NCBI GenBank assembly: GCA_031769625.1
Contig: JAUIMM010000202.1
Coordinates: forward strand, 6,062,001-6,126,000
DNA length: 64,000 bases
Direction of reading: 5' to 3'
Origin: Taudactylus pleione
Lineage: Eukaryota > Chordata > Amphibia > Anura > Myobatrachidae
Part shown: piece after piece, positions 53,601-64,000 of the stretch
Layout: each line of letters begins with the position of its first letter
Position numbering within the stretch: position 1 is the first letter of the stretch
The notes under the pieces: generated by a model
What the model was told of the DNA's origin: nothing
The model's input: only the letters and a program-made list of their open reading frames with translations
The model's database searches: none
Program-made: the position numbers and the translations under genes

Positions 53601-55071
53601 AACTAATGGACGTCATCTAGCAGACACTTCCTGCCAAAATACTGTGTATGCTTTGATCTTCCAGAACTTTCATCCTACTGTTCCTGGAGCTCCATGGGGT
53701 CCCACGTAGTGAACACTGTCATTCCTCTGCAATTGACTCATGTTTCTATCTTCTCAGCAAAAGACTCCTAAGTTCCATCTTGACTGTAGACAACATCAGC
53801 AGTGGAGAAGAAGGCCAGCCATTTACCTCTTGGCATCAGGGTGGAGACCAAACAGTGGTCAAAGAAAGATTCCTTCTAAATTGGTGTACTCTACCGCTGT
53901 ATTACGACACTTTATTATATTGTTTCGCATCATATTTACCTAATGTTATCTGCCGTAGCATGTTGTCCCTATATAAAATGTTGATGTATCACTGTTATGA
54001 ATTGTTATCTGCTGCATTTTAACTTTATGTTTAACATTGTTATATATGTTATATACTTTTTAACTGTATGACATAGTATAATGTGCTTATATTACCATCA
54101 TGCATTATCTATATTATTTGTACATTGCCGCAGTATTATGTTTTAAGATTAAATTGTAATGTAATAGTTATATGTTGTTGACAAGCATATTTGCCTCTGT
54201 ATAAAGCATTGTTATGTATTATGTTAATACAATGTTATCGTTTGCAAAAAAGTGTTCAATAAATTAATGTATTGTGTTTCTACATTGTTGTGTTGGAGAA
54301 AAGGGTCTTGATTCCCTGATTGGCTCAAAAATGGTTTAAATTTAAAATGGTGGTTCATAACTAGCTAAGCCTTAATCTTTAAAGTTTGAGGCTTTCCAAA
54401 AAGGAGAAACAGTGCAAACGCACCTGCTAAAGATCCAGCGATGGCGGCAAACCTCACAGAATGATCCTTCTTCTGACAGGTAAGTGCTACTAATGGACGT
54501 CATCTAGCAGACACTTCCTGCCAGAATACTGTGTATGCTTTGATCATCCAGAACATTCATCCTACTGATCCTGGAGCTCCATGGGGTCCCACGTAGTGAA
54601 CACTGTCATTCCTCTGCAAATGACTCATGTTTCTATCTTCTCAGCAAAAGACTCCTAAGTTCCATCTTGACTGTAGACAACATCAGCAGTGGAGAAGAAG
54701 GCCAGCCATTTACCTCTTGGCATCAGGGTGGAGACCAAACAGTGGTCAAGGAAAGATTCCTTCTAAATTGGTGTACTCTACCGCTGTATTACGACACTTT
54801 ATTATATTGTTTGGCATCATATTTACCTAATGTCATCTGCCGTAGCATTTTGTCCCTATATAAAATGTTGATGTATCACTGTTATGAATTGTTATCTGCT
54901 GCATTTTAACTTTATGTTTAACATTGTTATATATGTTATACACTTTTTACCTGTATGACATAGTATAATGTGCTTATATTACCATCATGCATTGTCTATA
55001 TTATTTGTACATTGCCGCAGTATTATGTTTTAAGATTAAATTGTAATATAATAATTATATGTTGTTGACTT

Positions 55072-55959
55072 AAGCATATTTGCCTCTGTATAAAGCATTG
55101 TTATGTATTATGTTAACACAATGTTATCGTTTGGAAAAAAAGTGTTCAATAGATTAATGTATTGTGTTTATACATTCTTATGTTGGAGAAAAGGGTCTTG
55201 ATTCCCTGATTGGCTCAAAAATAGTTTAAATTTAAAATGGTGTTTCATAACTAGCTAAGCCTTAATCTTTACAGTTTGAGGCTTTCCAAAAAGGAGAAAC
55301 AGTGCAAACGCACCTGCTAAAGATCCAGCGATGGCGGCAAACCTCACAGAATGATCCTTCTTCTGACAGTTAAGTGCAACTAATGGACGTCATCTAGCAG
55401 ACACTTCCTCCCAAAATACTGTGTATGCTTTGATCTTCCAGAACTTTCATCCTACTGATCCTGGAGCTCCATGGGGTCCCACGTAGTGAACACTGTCATT
55501 CCTCTGCAATTGACTCATGTTTCTATCTTCTCAGCAAAAGACTCCTAAGTTCCATCATGACTGTAGACAACATCAGCAGTGGAGAAGAAGGCCAGCCATT
55601 TACCTCTTGGCATCAGGGTGGAGACCAAACAGTGGTCAAAGAAAGATTCCTTCTAAATTGGTGTACTCTAGCGCTGTATTACGACACTTTATTATATTGT
55701 TTGGCATCATATTTACCTTATGTTATCTGCCGTAGCATGTTGTCCCTATATAAAATTTTGATGTATCACTGTTATGAATTGTTATCTGCTGCATTTTAAC
55801 TTTATGTTTAACATTGTTATATATGTTATACACTTTTTACCTGTATGACATAGTATAATGTGCTTATATTACCATTATGCATTATCTATATTATTTGTAC
55901 ATTGCCGCAGTATTATGTTTTAAGATTAAATTGTAATGTAATAGTTATATGTTGTTGAC
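55072..55959 (+). repeat. Unit 63, twin of unit 55
   Basis: It carries ACTCTAGCGCTG, ACCTTATGTT and AAAATTTTGATG as in unit 55, with a CAGTTAAGT donor and TTCCTCCCAAAA in the intron-like part. It is followed by unit 64, the twin of unit 52, whereas unit 55 follows unit 54. The neighbour order therefore differs between the two duplicated regions. Confidence 0.75.
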
Positions 55960-58626
55960 AAGCATATTTGCCTCTGTATAAAGCATTGTTATGTATTATG
56001 TTAATACAATGTTATCGTTTGCAAAAAAGTGTTCAATAAATTAATGTATTGTGTTTCTACATTGTTGTGTTGGAGAAAAGGGTCTTGATTCCCTGATTGG
56101 CTCAAAAATGGTTTAAATTTAAAATGGTGTTTCATAACTAGCTAAGCCTTAATCTTTACAGTTTGAGGCTTTCCAAAAAGGAGAAACAGTGCAAACGCAC
56201 CTGCTAAAGATCCAGCGATGGCGGCAAACCTCACAGAATGATCCTTCTTCTGACAGGTAAGTGCTACTAATGGACGTCATCTAGCAGACACTTCCTGCCA
56301 AAATACTGTGTATGCTTTGATCATCCAGAACTTTCATCCTACTGATCCTGGAGCTCCATGGGGTCCCACGTAGTGAACACTGTCATTCCTCTGCAAATGA
56401 CTCATGTTTCTATCTTCTCAGCAAAAGACTCCTAAGTTCCATCTTGACTGTAGACAACATCAGCAGTGGAGAAGAAGGCCAGCCATTTACCTCTTGGCAT
56501 CAGGGTGGAGACCAAACTGTGGTCAAGGAAAGATTCCTTCTAAATTGGTGTACTCTACCGCTGTATTACGACACTTTATTATATTGTTTGGCATCATATT
56601 TACCTAATGTTATCTGCCGTAGCATTTTGCCCCTATATAAAATGTTGATGTATGACTGTTATGAATTGTTATCTGCTGCATTTTAACTTTGTGTTTAACA
56701 TTGTTATATATGTTATACACTTTTTACCTGTATGACATAGTATAATGTGCTTATATTACCATCATGCATTATCTATATTATTTGTACATTGCCGCAGTAT
56801 TATGTTTTAAGATTAAATTGTAACATATTAGTTATATGTTGTTGACTTAAGCATATTTGCCTCTGTATAAAGCTTTGTTATGTATTATGTTAATACAATG
56901 TTATCGTTTGCAAAAAAAGTGTTCAATAAATTAATGTATTGTGTTTATACATTGTTGTGTTGGAGAAAAGGGTCTTGATTCCATAATTGGCTCAAAAATA
57001 GTTTAAATTTAAAATGGTGTTTCATAACTAGCTAAGCCTTAATCTTTACAGTTTGAGGCTTTCCAAAAAGGAGAAACAGTGCAAACGCACCTGCTAAAGA
57101 TCCAGCGATGGCGGCAAACCTCACGGAATGATCCTTCTTCTGACAGGTAAGTGCTACTAATGGAAGTCATCAAGCAGACACTTTCTGCCAAAATACTGTG
57201 TATGCTTTGATCATCCAGAACTTTCATCCTACTGATCCTGGAGCTCCATGGGGTCCCACGTAGTGAACACTGTCATTCCTCTGCAAATGACTCATGTTTC
57301 TATCTTCTCAGCAAAAGACTCCTAAGTTCCATCTTGACTGAAGACAACATCAGCAGTGGAGAAGAAGGCCAGCCATTTACCTCTTGGCATCAGGGTGGAG
57401 ACCAAACAGTGGTCAAAGAAAGATTCCTTCTAAATTGGTGTACTCTACCGCTGTATTACGACACTTTATTATATTGTTTGGCATCATATTTACCTAATGT
57501 CATCTGCCGTAGCATTTTGTCCCTATATAAAATGTTGATGTATCACTGTTATGAATTGTTATCTGCTGCATTTTAACTATATGTTTAACATTGTTATATA
57601 TGTTATACACTTTTTACCTGTATGACATAGTATAATGTGCTTATATTACCATCATGCATTGTCTATATTATTTGTACATTGCCGCAGTATTATGTTTTAA
57701 GATTAAATTGTAATATAATAGTTATATGTTGTTGACTTAAGCATATTTGCCTCTGTATAAAGCATTGTTATGTATTATGTTAACACAATGTTATTGTTTG
57801 GAAAAAAAGTGTTCAATAGATTAATGTATTGTGTTTATACATTCTTATGTTGGAGAAAAGGGTCTTGATTCCCTGATTGGCTCAAAAATAGTTTAAATTT
57901 AAAATGGTGTTTCATAACTAGCTAAGCCTTAATCTTTAAAGTTTGAGGCTTTCCAAAAAGGAGAAACAGTGCAAACGCACCTGCTAAAGATCCAGCGATG
58001 GCGGCAAACCTCACAGAATGATCCTTCTTCTGACAGTTAAGTGCAACTAATGGACGTCATCTAGCAGACACTTCCTGCCAAAATACTGTGTATGCTTTGA
58101 TCTTCCAGAACTTTCATCCTACTGTTCCTGGAGCTCCATGGGGTCCCACGTAGTGAACACTGTCATTCCTCTGCAATTGACTCATGTTTCTATCTTCTCA
58201 GCAAAAGACTCCTAAGTTCCATCTTGACTGTAGACAACATCAGCAGTGAAGAAGAAGGCCAGCCATTTACCTCTTGGCATCAGGGTGGAGACCAAACAGT
58301 GGTCAAAGAAAGATTCCTTCTAAATTGGTGTACTCTACCGCTGTATTACGACACTTTATTATATTGTTTGGCATCATATTTACCTAATGTTATCTGCCGT
58401 AGCATGTTGTCCCTATATAAAATGTTGATGTATCACTGTTATGAATTGTTATCTGCTGCATTTTAACTTTATGTTTAACATTGTTATATATGTTATATAC
58501 TTTTTAACTGTATGACATAGTATAATGTGCTTATATTACCATCATGCATTATCTATATTATTTGTACATTGCCGCAGTATTATGTTTTAAGATTAAATTG
58601 TAATGTAATAGTTATATGTTGTTGAC
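55960..58626 (+). repeat. Three-unit block (units 64-66), duplicate of units 52-54
   Basis: It has the same marker set and order as 45299-47967. Visible differences are CCAAACTGTGG at about 56512-56522, AAGCTTTGTT near 56871 and AGCAGTGAAGAAG near 58245. It ends with a GACAAGC junction where the other copy has GACTTAAGC. Confidence 0.8.
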
Positions 58627-60402
58627 AAGCATATTTGCCTCTGTATAAAGCATTGTTATGTATTATGTTAATACAATGTTATCGTTTGCAAAAAAGTGTT
58701 CAATAAATTAATGTATTGTGTTTCTACATTGTTGTGTTGGAGAAAAGGGTCTTGATTCCCTGATTGGCTCAAAAATGGTTTAAATTTAAAATGGTGTTTC
58801 ATAACTAGCTAAGCCTTAATCTTTAAAGTTTGAGGCTTTCCAAAAAGGAGAAACAGTGCAAACGCACCTGCTAAAGATCCAGCAATGGCGGCAAACCTCA
58901 CAGAATGATCCTTCTTCTGACAGGTAAGTGCTACTAATGGACGTCATCTAGCAGACACTTCCTGAAAAAATACTGTGTATGCTTTGATCATCCAGAACAT
59001 TCATCCTACTGATTCTGGAGCTCCATGGGGTCCCACGTAGTGAACACTGTCATTCCTCTGCAAATGACTCATGTTTCTATCTTCTCAGCAAAAGACTCCT
59101 AAGTTCCATCTTGACTGTAGACAACATCAGCAGTGGAGAAGAAGGCCAGCCATTTACCTCTTGGCATCAGGGTGGAGACCAAACAGTGGTCAAGGAAAGA
59201 TTCCTTCTAAATTGGTGTACTCTACCGCTGTATTACGACACTTTATTATATTGTTTGGCATCATATTTACCTAATGTCATCTGCCGTAGCATTTTGTCCC
59301 TATATAAAATGTTGATGTATCACTGTTATGAATTGTTATCTGCTGCATTTTAACTTTATGTTTAACATTGTTATATATGTTATACACTTTTTACCTGTAT
59401 GACATAGTATAATGTGCTTATATTACCATCATGCATTATCTATATTATTTGTACATTGCCGCAGTATTATGTTTTAAGATTAAATTGTAATGTAATAGTT
59501 ATATGTTGTTGACAAGCATATTTGCCTCTGTATAAAGCATTGTTATGTATTATGTTAATACAATGATATCGTTTGCAAAAAAGTGTTCAATAAATTAATG
59601 TATTGTGTTTCTACATTGTTGTGTTGGAGAAAAGGGTCTTGATTCCCTGATTGGCTCAAAAATAGTTTAAATTTAAAATGGTGTTTCATAACTAGCTAAG
59701 CCTTAATCTTTACAGTTTGAGGCTTTCCAAAAAGGAGAAACAGTGCAAACGCACCTGCTAAAGATCCAGCGATGGCGGCAAACCTCACAGAATGATCCTT
59801 CTTCTGACAGGTAAGTGCTACTAATGGAAGTCATCAAGCAGACACTTCCTGCCAAAATACTGTGTATGCTTTGATCATCCAGAACTTTCATCCTACTGAT
59901 CCTGGAGCTCCAAGGGGTCCCACGTAGTGAACACTGTCATTCCTCTGCAAATGACTCATGTCTCTATCTTCTCAGCAAAAGACTCCTAAGTTGCATCTTG
60001 ACTGTAGACAACATCAGCAGTGGAGAAGAAGGCCAGCCATTTACCTCTTGGCATCAGGGTGGAGACCCAACAGTGGTCAAAGAAAGATTCCTTCTAAATT
60101 GGTGTACTCTACCGCTGTATTACGACACTTTATTATATTGTTTGGCATCATATTTACCTAATGTTATCTGCCATAGCATTTTGGCCCTATATAAAATGTT
60201 GATGTATCACTGTTATGAATTGTTATCTGCTGCATTTTAACTTTATGTTTAGCATTATTATAAATGTTATACACTTTTTACCTGTATGACATAGTATAAT
60301 GTGCTTATATTACCATCATGCATTGTCTATATTATTTGTACATTGCCGCAGTATTATGTTTTAAGATTAAATTGTAATATAATAGTTATATGTTGTTGAC
60401 TT

Positions 60403-61291
60403 AAGCATATTTGCCTCTGTATAAAGCATTGTTATGTATTATGTTAATACAATGTTATCGTTTGCAAAAAAGTGTTCAATAAATTAATGTATTGTGTTTA
60501 TACATTGTTGTGTTGGAGAAAAGGGTTTTGATTCCCTGATTGGCTCAAAAATGGTTTAAATTTAAAATGGTGTTTCATAACTAGCTAAGCCTTAATCTTT
60601 ACAGTTTGAGGCTTTCCAAAAAGGAGAAACAGTGCAAACGCACCTGCTAAAGATCCATCGATGGCGGCAAACCTCACAGAATGATCCTATATCTGACAGG
60701 TAAGTGCTACTAATGGACGTCATCTAGCAGACACTTCCTCCCAAAATACTGTGTATGCTTTGATCATCCAGAACTTTCATCCTACTGATCCTGGAGCTCC
60801 ATGGGGTCCCACGTAGTGAACACTGTCATTCCTCTGCAAATGACTCATGTTTCTATCTTCTCAGCAAAAGACTCCTAAGTTCCATCTTGACTGTAGACAA
60901 CATCAGCAGTGGAGAAGAAGGCCAGCCATATACCTCTTGGCATCAGGGTGGAGACCAAACAGTGGTCAAGGAAAGATTCCTTCTAAATTGGTGTACTCTA
61001 TCACTATATTACGACACTTTATTATATTGTTTGGCATCATATTTACCTAATGTTATCTGCCGTAGCATTTTGTCCCTATATAAAATGTAGATGTATCACT
61101 GTTATGAATTGTTATCTGCTGCATTTTAACTTTATGTTTAACATTGTTATATATGTTATACACTTTTTACCTGTATGACATAGTATAATGTGCTTATATT
61201 ACCATCATGCATTGTCTATATTATTTGTACATTGCCGCAGTATTATGTTTTAAGATTAAATTGTAATATAATAGTTATATGTTGTTGACTT
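60403..61291 (+). pseudogene. Unit 69: premature TAG in block B
   Basis: TAG at 61088-61090 truncates block B at the same codon as units 4 and 18. The surrounding markers differ (CCATATACC, CTATCACTATATT, TTCCTCCC), so this could be an independent mutation or a short gene-conversion tract. Confidence 0.65.
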
Positions 61292-62181
61292 AAGCATATT
61301 TGCCTCTGTATAAAGCATTGTTATGTATTATGTTAATACAATGTTATCGTTTGGAAAAAAAGTGTTCAATAGATTAATGTATCGTGTTTATACATTCTTG
61401 TGTTGGAGAAAAGGGTCTTGATTCCCTGATTGGCTCAAAAATAGCTCAAATTTAAAATGGTGTTTCATAACTAGCTAAGCCTTAATTTTTACAGTTTGAG
61501 GCTTGCCAAAAAGGAGAAACAGTGCAAACGTACCTGCTAAAGATCCAGCGATGGCGGCAAACCTCACGGAATGATCTTTCTTCTGACAGGTAAGTGCTAC
61601 TAATGGAAGTCATCAAGCAGACACTTCCTGCCAAAATACTGTGTATGCTTTGATCATCCAGAACTTTCATCCTATTGATCCTGGAGCTCCATGGGGTCCC
61701 ACGTAGTGAACACTGTCATTCCTCTGCAAATGACTCATGTCTCTATCTTCTCAGCAAAAGACTCCTAAGTTGCATCGTGACTGTAGACAACATCAGCAGT
61801 GGAGAAGAAGGCCAGCCATTTACCTCTTGGCATCAGGGTGGAGACCAAACAGTGGTCAAAGAAAGATTCCTTCTAAATTGGTGTTCTCTACTGCTGTATT
61901 ACGACACTTTATTATATTGTTTGGCATCATATTTACCTAATGTTATCTGCCGTAGCATTTTTGCCCTACATAAAATGTTGATGTATCACTGTTATGAATT
62001 GTTATCTGCTGCATTTTAACTTTATGTTTAGCATTATTATATATGTTATACACTTTTTACCTGTATGACATAGTATAATGTGCTTATATTACCATCATGC
62101 ATCATCTATATTATTTGAACATTGCCGCAGTATTATGTTTTAAGATTAAATTGTAATGTAATAGTTATATGTTGTTGACTT

Positions 62182-63071
62182 AAGCACATTAGCCTCTGTA
62201 TAAAGCATTGTTATGTATTATGTTAATACAATGTTATCTTTTGCAAAAATAGAGTTCAATAAATTAATGTATTGTGTTTATACATTGTTGTGTTGGAGAA
62301 AATGGTCTTGATTCCCTGATTGGCTCAAAAAAGTTCTAAATTTAAAATGGTGTTTCATAACTAGCTAAGCCTTAATCTTTACAGTTTGAGGCTTTCCAAA
62401 AAGGAGAAACAGTGCAAACGCACCTGCTAAAGATCCAGTGATGGCGGCAAAGCTCACGGAATGATCCTTCTTGTGACAGGTAAGTGCTACTAATGGAAGT
62501 CATCAAGCAGACACTTTCTGCCAAAAAACTGTGTATGCTTTGATCATCTAGAACTTTCATCCTACTGATCCTGGAGCTCCATGGGGTCCCACATAGTGAA
62601 CACTGTCATTCCTCTGCAAATGACTCAGGTCTCTATCTTCTCAACAAAAGACTCCTAAGTTCCATCTTGACTGTAGACAAGATCAGCAGTGGAGAAGAAG
62701 GCCAGCCATTTACCTCTTGGCATCAGGGTGGAGACCAAACAGTGGTCAAAGAAAGATTCCTTCTAAATTGGTGTACTCTACCGCTGTATTACGACACATT
62801 ATTACATTGTTTGGCATCATATTTACCTAATGTTATCTGCCGTAGCATTTTGTCCCTATATAAAATGTTGATGTATGACTGTTATGAATTGTTATCTGCT
62901 GCATTTTAACTTTGTGTTTAACATTGTTATATATGTTATACACTTTTTACCTGTATGACATAGTATAATGTGCTTATATTACCATCATGCATTATCTATA
63001 TTATTTGTACATTGCCGCAGTATTATGTTTTAAGATTAAATTGTAATGTAATAGTTATATGTTGTTGACTT
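62182..63071 (+). pseudogene. Unit 71: lost 3' splice-site AG before block B
   Basis: TCTTCTCAACAAAAG replaces TCTTCTCAGCAAAAG (AA at 62643-62644), and the ATG usually 18 bp upstream of block B is AGG. Block A has GATCCAGTGATGG and AAAGCTCACGG changes, and the donor region reads TTGTGACAGGTAAG. If splicing matters, this copy could not use the usual acceptor. Confidence 0.7.
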
Positions 63072-63961
63072 AAGCACATTAGCCTCTGGATATAGCATTG
63101 TTATGTATTATATTAATACAATGTTATCTTTTGCAAAAATAGAGTTCAATAAATTAATGTATTGTGTTTATACATTGTTGTGTTGGAGAAAATGGTTTTG
63201 ATTCCCTGATTGGCTCAAAAATGTTCTAAATTTAAAATGGTGTTTCATAACTAGCTAAGCCTTAATCTTTACAGTTTGAGGCTTTCCAAAAAGGAGAAAC
63301 AGTGCAAACGCACCTGCTAAAGATCCAGCGATGGCGGCAAACCTCACAGAATGATCCTTCTTCTGACAGGTAAGTGCTACTAATGGACGTCATCTAGCAG
63401 ACACTTCCTGCCAAAATACTGTGTATGCTTTGATCATCCAGAACTTTCATCCTACTGATCCTGGAGCTCCATGGGGTCCCACGTAGTGAACACTGTCATT
63501 CCTCTGCAAATGACTCATGTTTCTATCTTCTCAGCAAAAGACTCCTAAGTTCCATCTTGACTGTAGACAAGATCAGCAGTGGAGAAGAAGGCCAGCCATT
63601 TACCTCTTGGCATCAGGGTGGAGACCAAACAGTGGTCAAAGAAAGATTCCTTCTAAATTGGTGTACTCTACCGCTGTATTACGACACTTTATTATATTGT
63701 TTGGCATCATATTTACCTAATGTCATCTGCCGTAGCATTTTGTCCCTATATAAAATGTTGATGTATCACTGTTATGAATTGTTATCTGCTGCATTTTAAC
63801 TTTATGTTTAACATTGTTATATATGTTATACACTTTTTACCTGTATGACATAGTATAATGTGCTTATATTACCATCATGCATTGTCTATATTATTTGTAC
63901 ATTGCCGCAGTATTATGTTTTAAGATTAAATTGTAATATAATAGTTATATGTTGTTGACTT

Positions 63962-64000
63962 AAGCATATTTGCCTCTGTATAAAGCATTGTTATGTATTA
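63962..64000 (+). repeat. Partial unit 73 at window edge
   Basis: The 39 bases beginning AAGCATATTTGCC match the start of every unit, so the array continues rightwards out of the window. The window's first base lies six bases into unit 1 in the same phase. Confidence 0.9.

Larger units (their letters stand above)
59514..63961 (+). repeat. Divergent right-hand stretch (units 68-72)
   Basis: These units carry more private changes than the interior: TTTAGCATTATTA (60248 and 62028), TGATCCTATATCTGAC (60685), TACCTGC with GCTTGCC (unit 70), CACATTAGCC and CAAAAATAGAG (units 71 and 72), CTCTGGATATAGC (63083) and TATTATATTAATAC (63107). Copies near the border of a satellite are typically less homogenised, so the array edge may be near, although the window ends before it. 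Confidence 0.6.
1..64000 (+). repeat. Tandem satellite/macrosatellite array, ~888-bp unit, 72 copies
   Basis: The same unit recurs head to tail with no interruption and no inverted copies. Block B (defined in the exemplar entries) starts at: 457, 1346, 2236, 3123, 4013, 4899, 5789, 6676, 7566, 8456, 9343, 10229, 11119, 12006, 12893, 13783, 14673, 15560, 16450, 17337, 18224, 19115, 20004, 20891, 21778, 22665, 23555, 24442, 25329, 26218, 27105, 27994, 28884, 29771, 30658, 31545, 32432, 33322, 34211, 35100, 35989, 36878, 37768, 38657, 39546, 40435, 41324, 42213, 43102, 43992, 44874, 45761, 46651, 47541, 48431, 49318, 50207, 51091, 51978, 52868, 53758, 54645, 55535, 56422, 57312, 58202, 59089, 59976, 60865, 61755, 62645, 63535. 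Spacing is mostly 887, 889 or 890 bp. The classes differ by GACAAGC versus GACTTAAGC at the unit junction and TTTGCAAAAAAG versus TTTGGAAAAAAAG shortly after it. Copies differ by scattered substitutions and look only a few percent divergent by eye. Confidence 0.99.

Noticed and set aside
1..64000. CRISPR array, rRNA/5S/histone gene array or transposon cluster
   Set aside because: The repeats are ~888 bp and contiguous with no unique spacers. No rRNA, tRNA or histone sequence was recognised. No terminal inverted repeats, target-site duplications or transposase/reverse transcriptase motifs were seen.
1..64000. Conserved open frame as proof of selection on a protein
   Set aside because: Copies are young and homogenised, and the substitutions include many amino-acid changes (V/E, M/I, N/Y) plus stops and frameshifts. 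Open frames could persist simply because the array is recent.

Overview
The whole window is one uninterrupted, head-to-tail tandem array of a single repeat unit of about 888 bp (individual units 882-891 bp). There are 72 essentially complete copies. The window opens 6 nt into copy 1 and closes 39 nt into copy 73, so the array runs past both edges. No unique sequence, no unrelated insertion and no conventional complete gene was found. The DNA is visibly AT-rich. The units carry consensus spliceosomal splice sites and an AATAAA poly(A) signal, which points to a eukaryotic, probably animal, satellite or macrosatellite locus. Recurrent CpG-to-TpG/CpA differences between copies fit a genome with CpG methylation, such as a vertebrate's. 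The species cannot be named from the sequence.

The unit is not featureless. Read on the + strand, each copy is laid out like the 3' end of a gene: a 3' splice site, a 95-nt open exon-like block (A), a 5' splice site, a 165-nt intron-like block with branch-point-like sequence and pyrimidine tract, a second 3' splice site, a 265-nt open exon-like block (B) ending in TAA, about 235 nt of AT-rich 3'-UTR-like sequence, then AATAAA (or AATAGA) followed by a GT-rich stretch, and a spacer of about 120 nt leading to the next block A. Only one frame of block A is open, and after the predicted splice it continues in phase into the long frame of block B. The result is a 119-codon open segment with no upstream start. 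The simplest reading is a satellite built by amplifying the last two exons of a gene or pseudogene. I do not recognise the protein.

Layout: copies 4-10 and 11-17 (2.66-15.1 kb) form a 7-unit higher-order repeat with internal hybrid units. About 15.1-21.3 kb is a shuffled third version. About 21.3-33.7 kb repeats a three-unit motif (copies 25-27, 31-33 and 36-38). 32.9-41.75 kb is a near-perfect tandem duplication of a 5-unit block (4446 bp), followed by a further two-unit duplication. 43.5-59.5 kb is a mosaic containing a dispersed duplication of copies 52-54 at 64-66. From about 59.5 kb to the right edge the copies carry more private changes, as expected when nearing an array border.

The 5' splice site is polymorphic (37 copies CAG|GTAAGT, 29 with TTAAGT, 4 with ATAAGT, 2 CAC|GTAAGT) and several copies have stops or frameshifts. 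The copies are therefore not uniformly functional. Coordinate rule: if E is the first base of block B in a copy, block A is E-260 to E-166, the intron-like block is E-165 to E-1, and the stop codon is E+262 to E+264.
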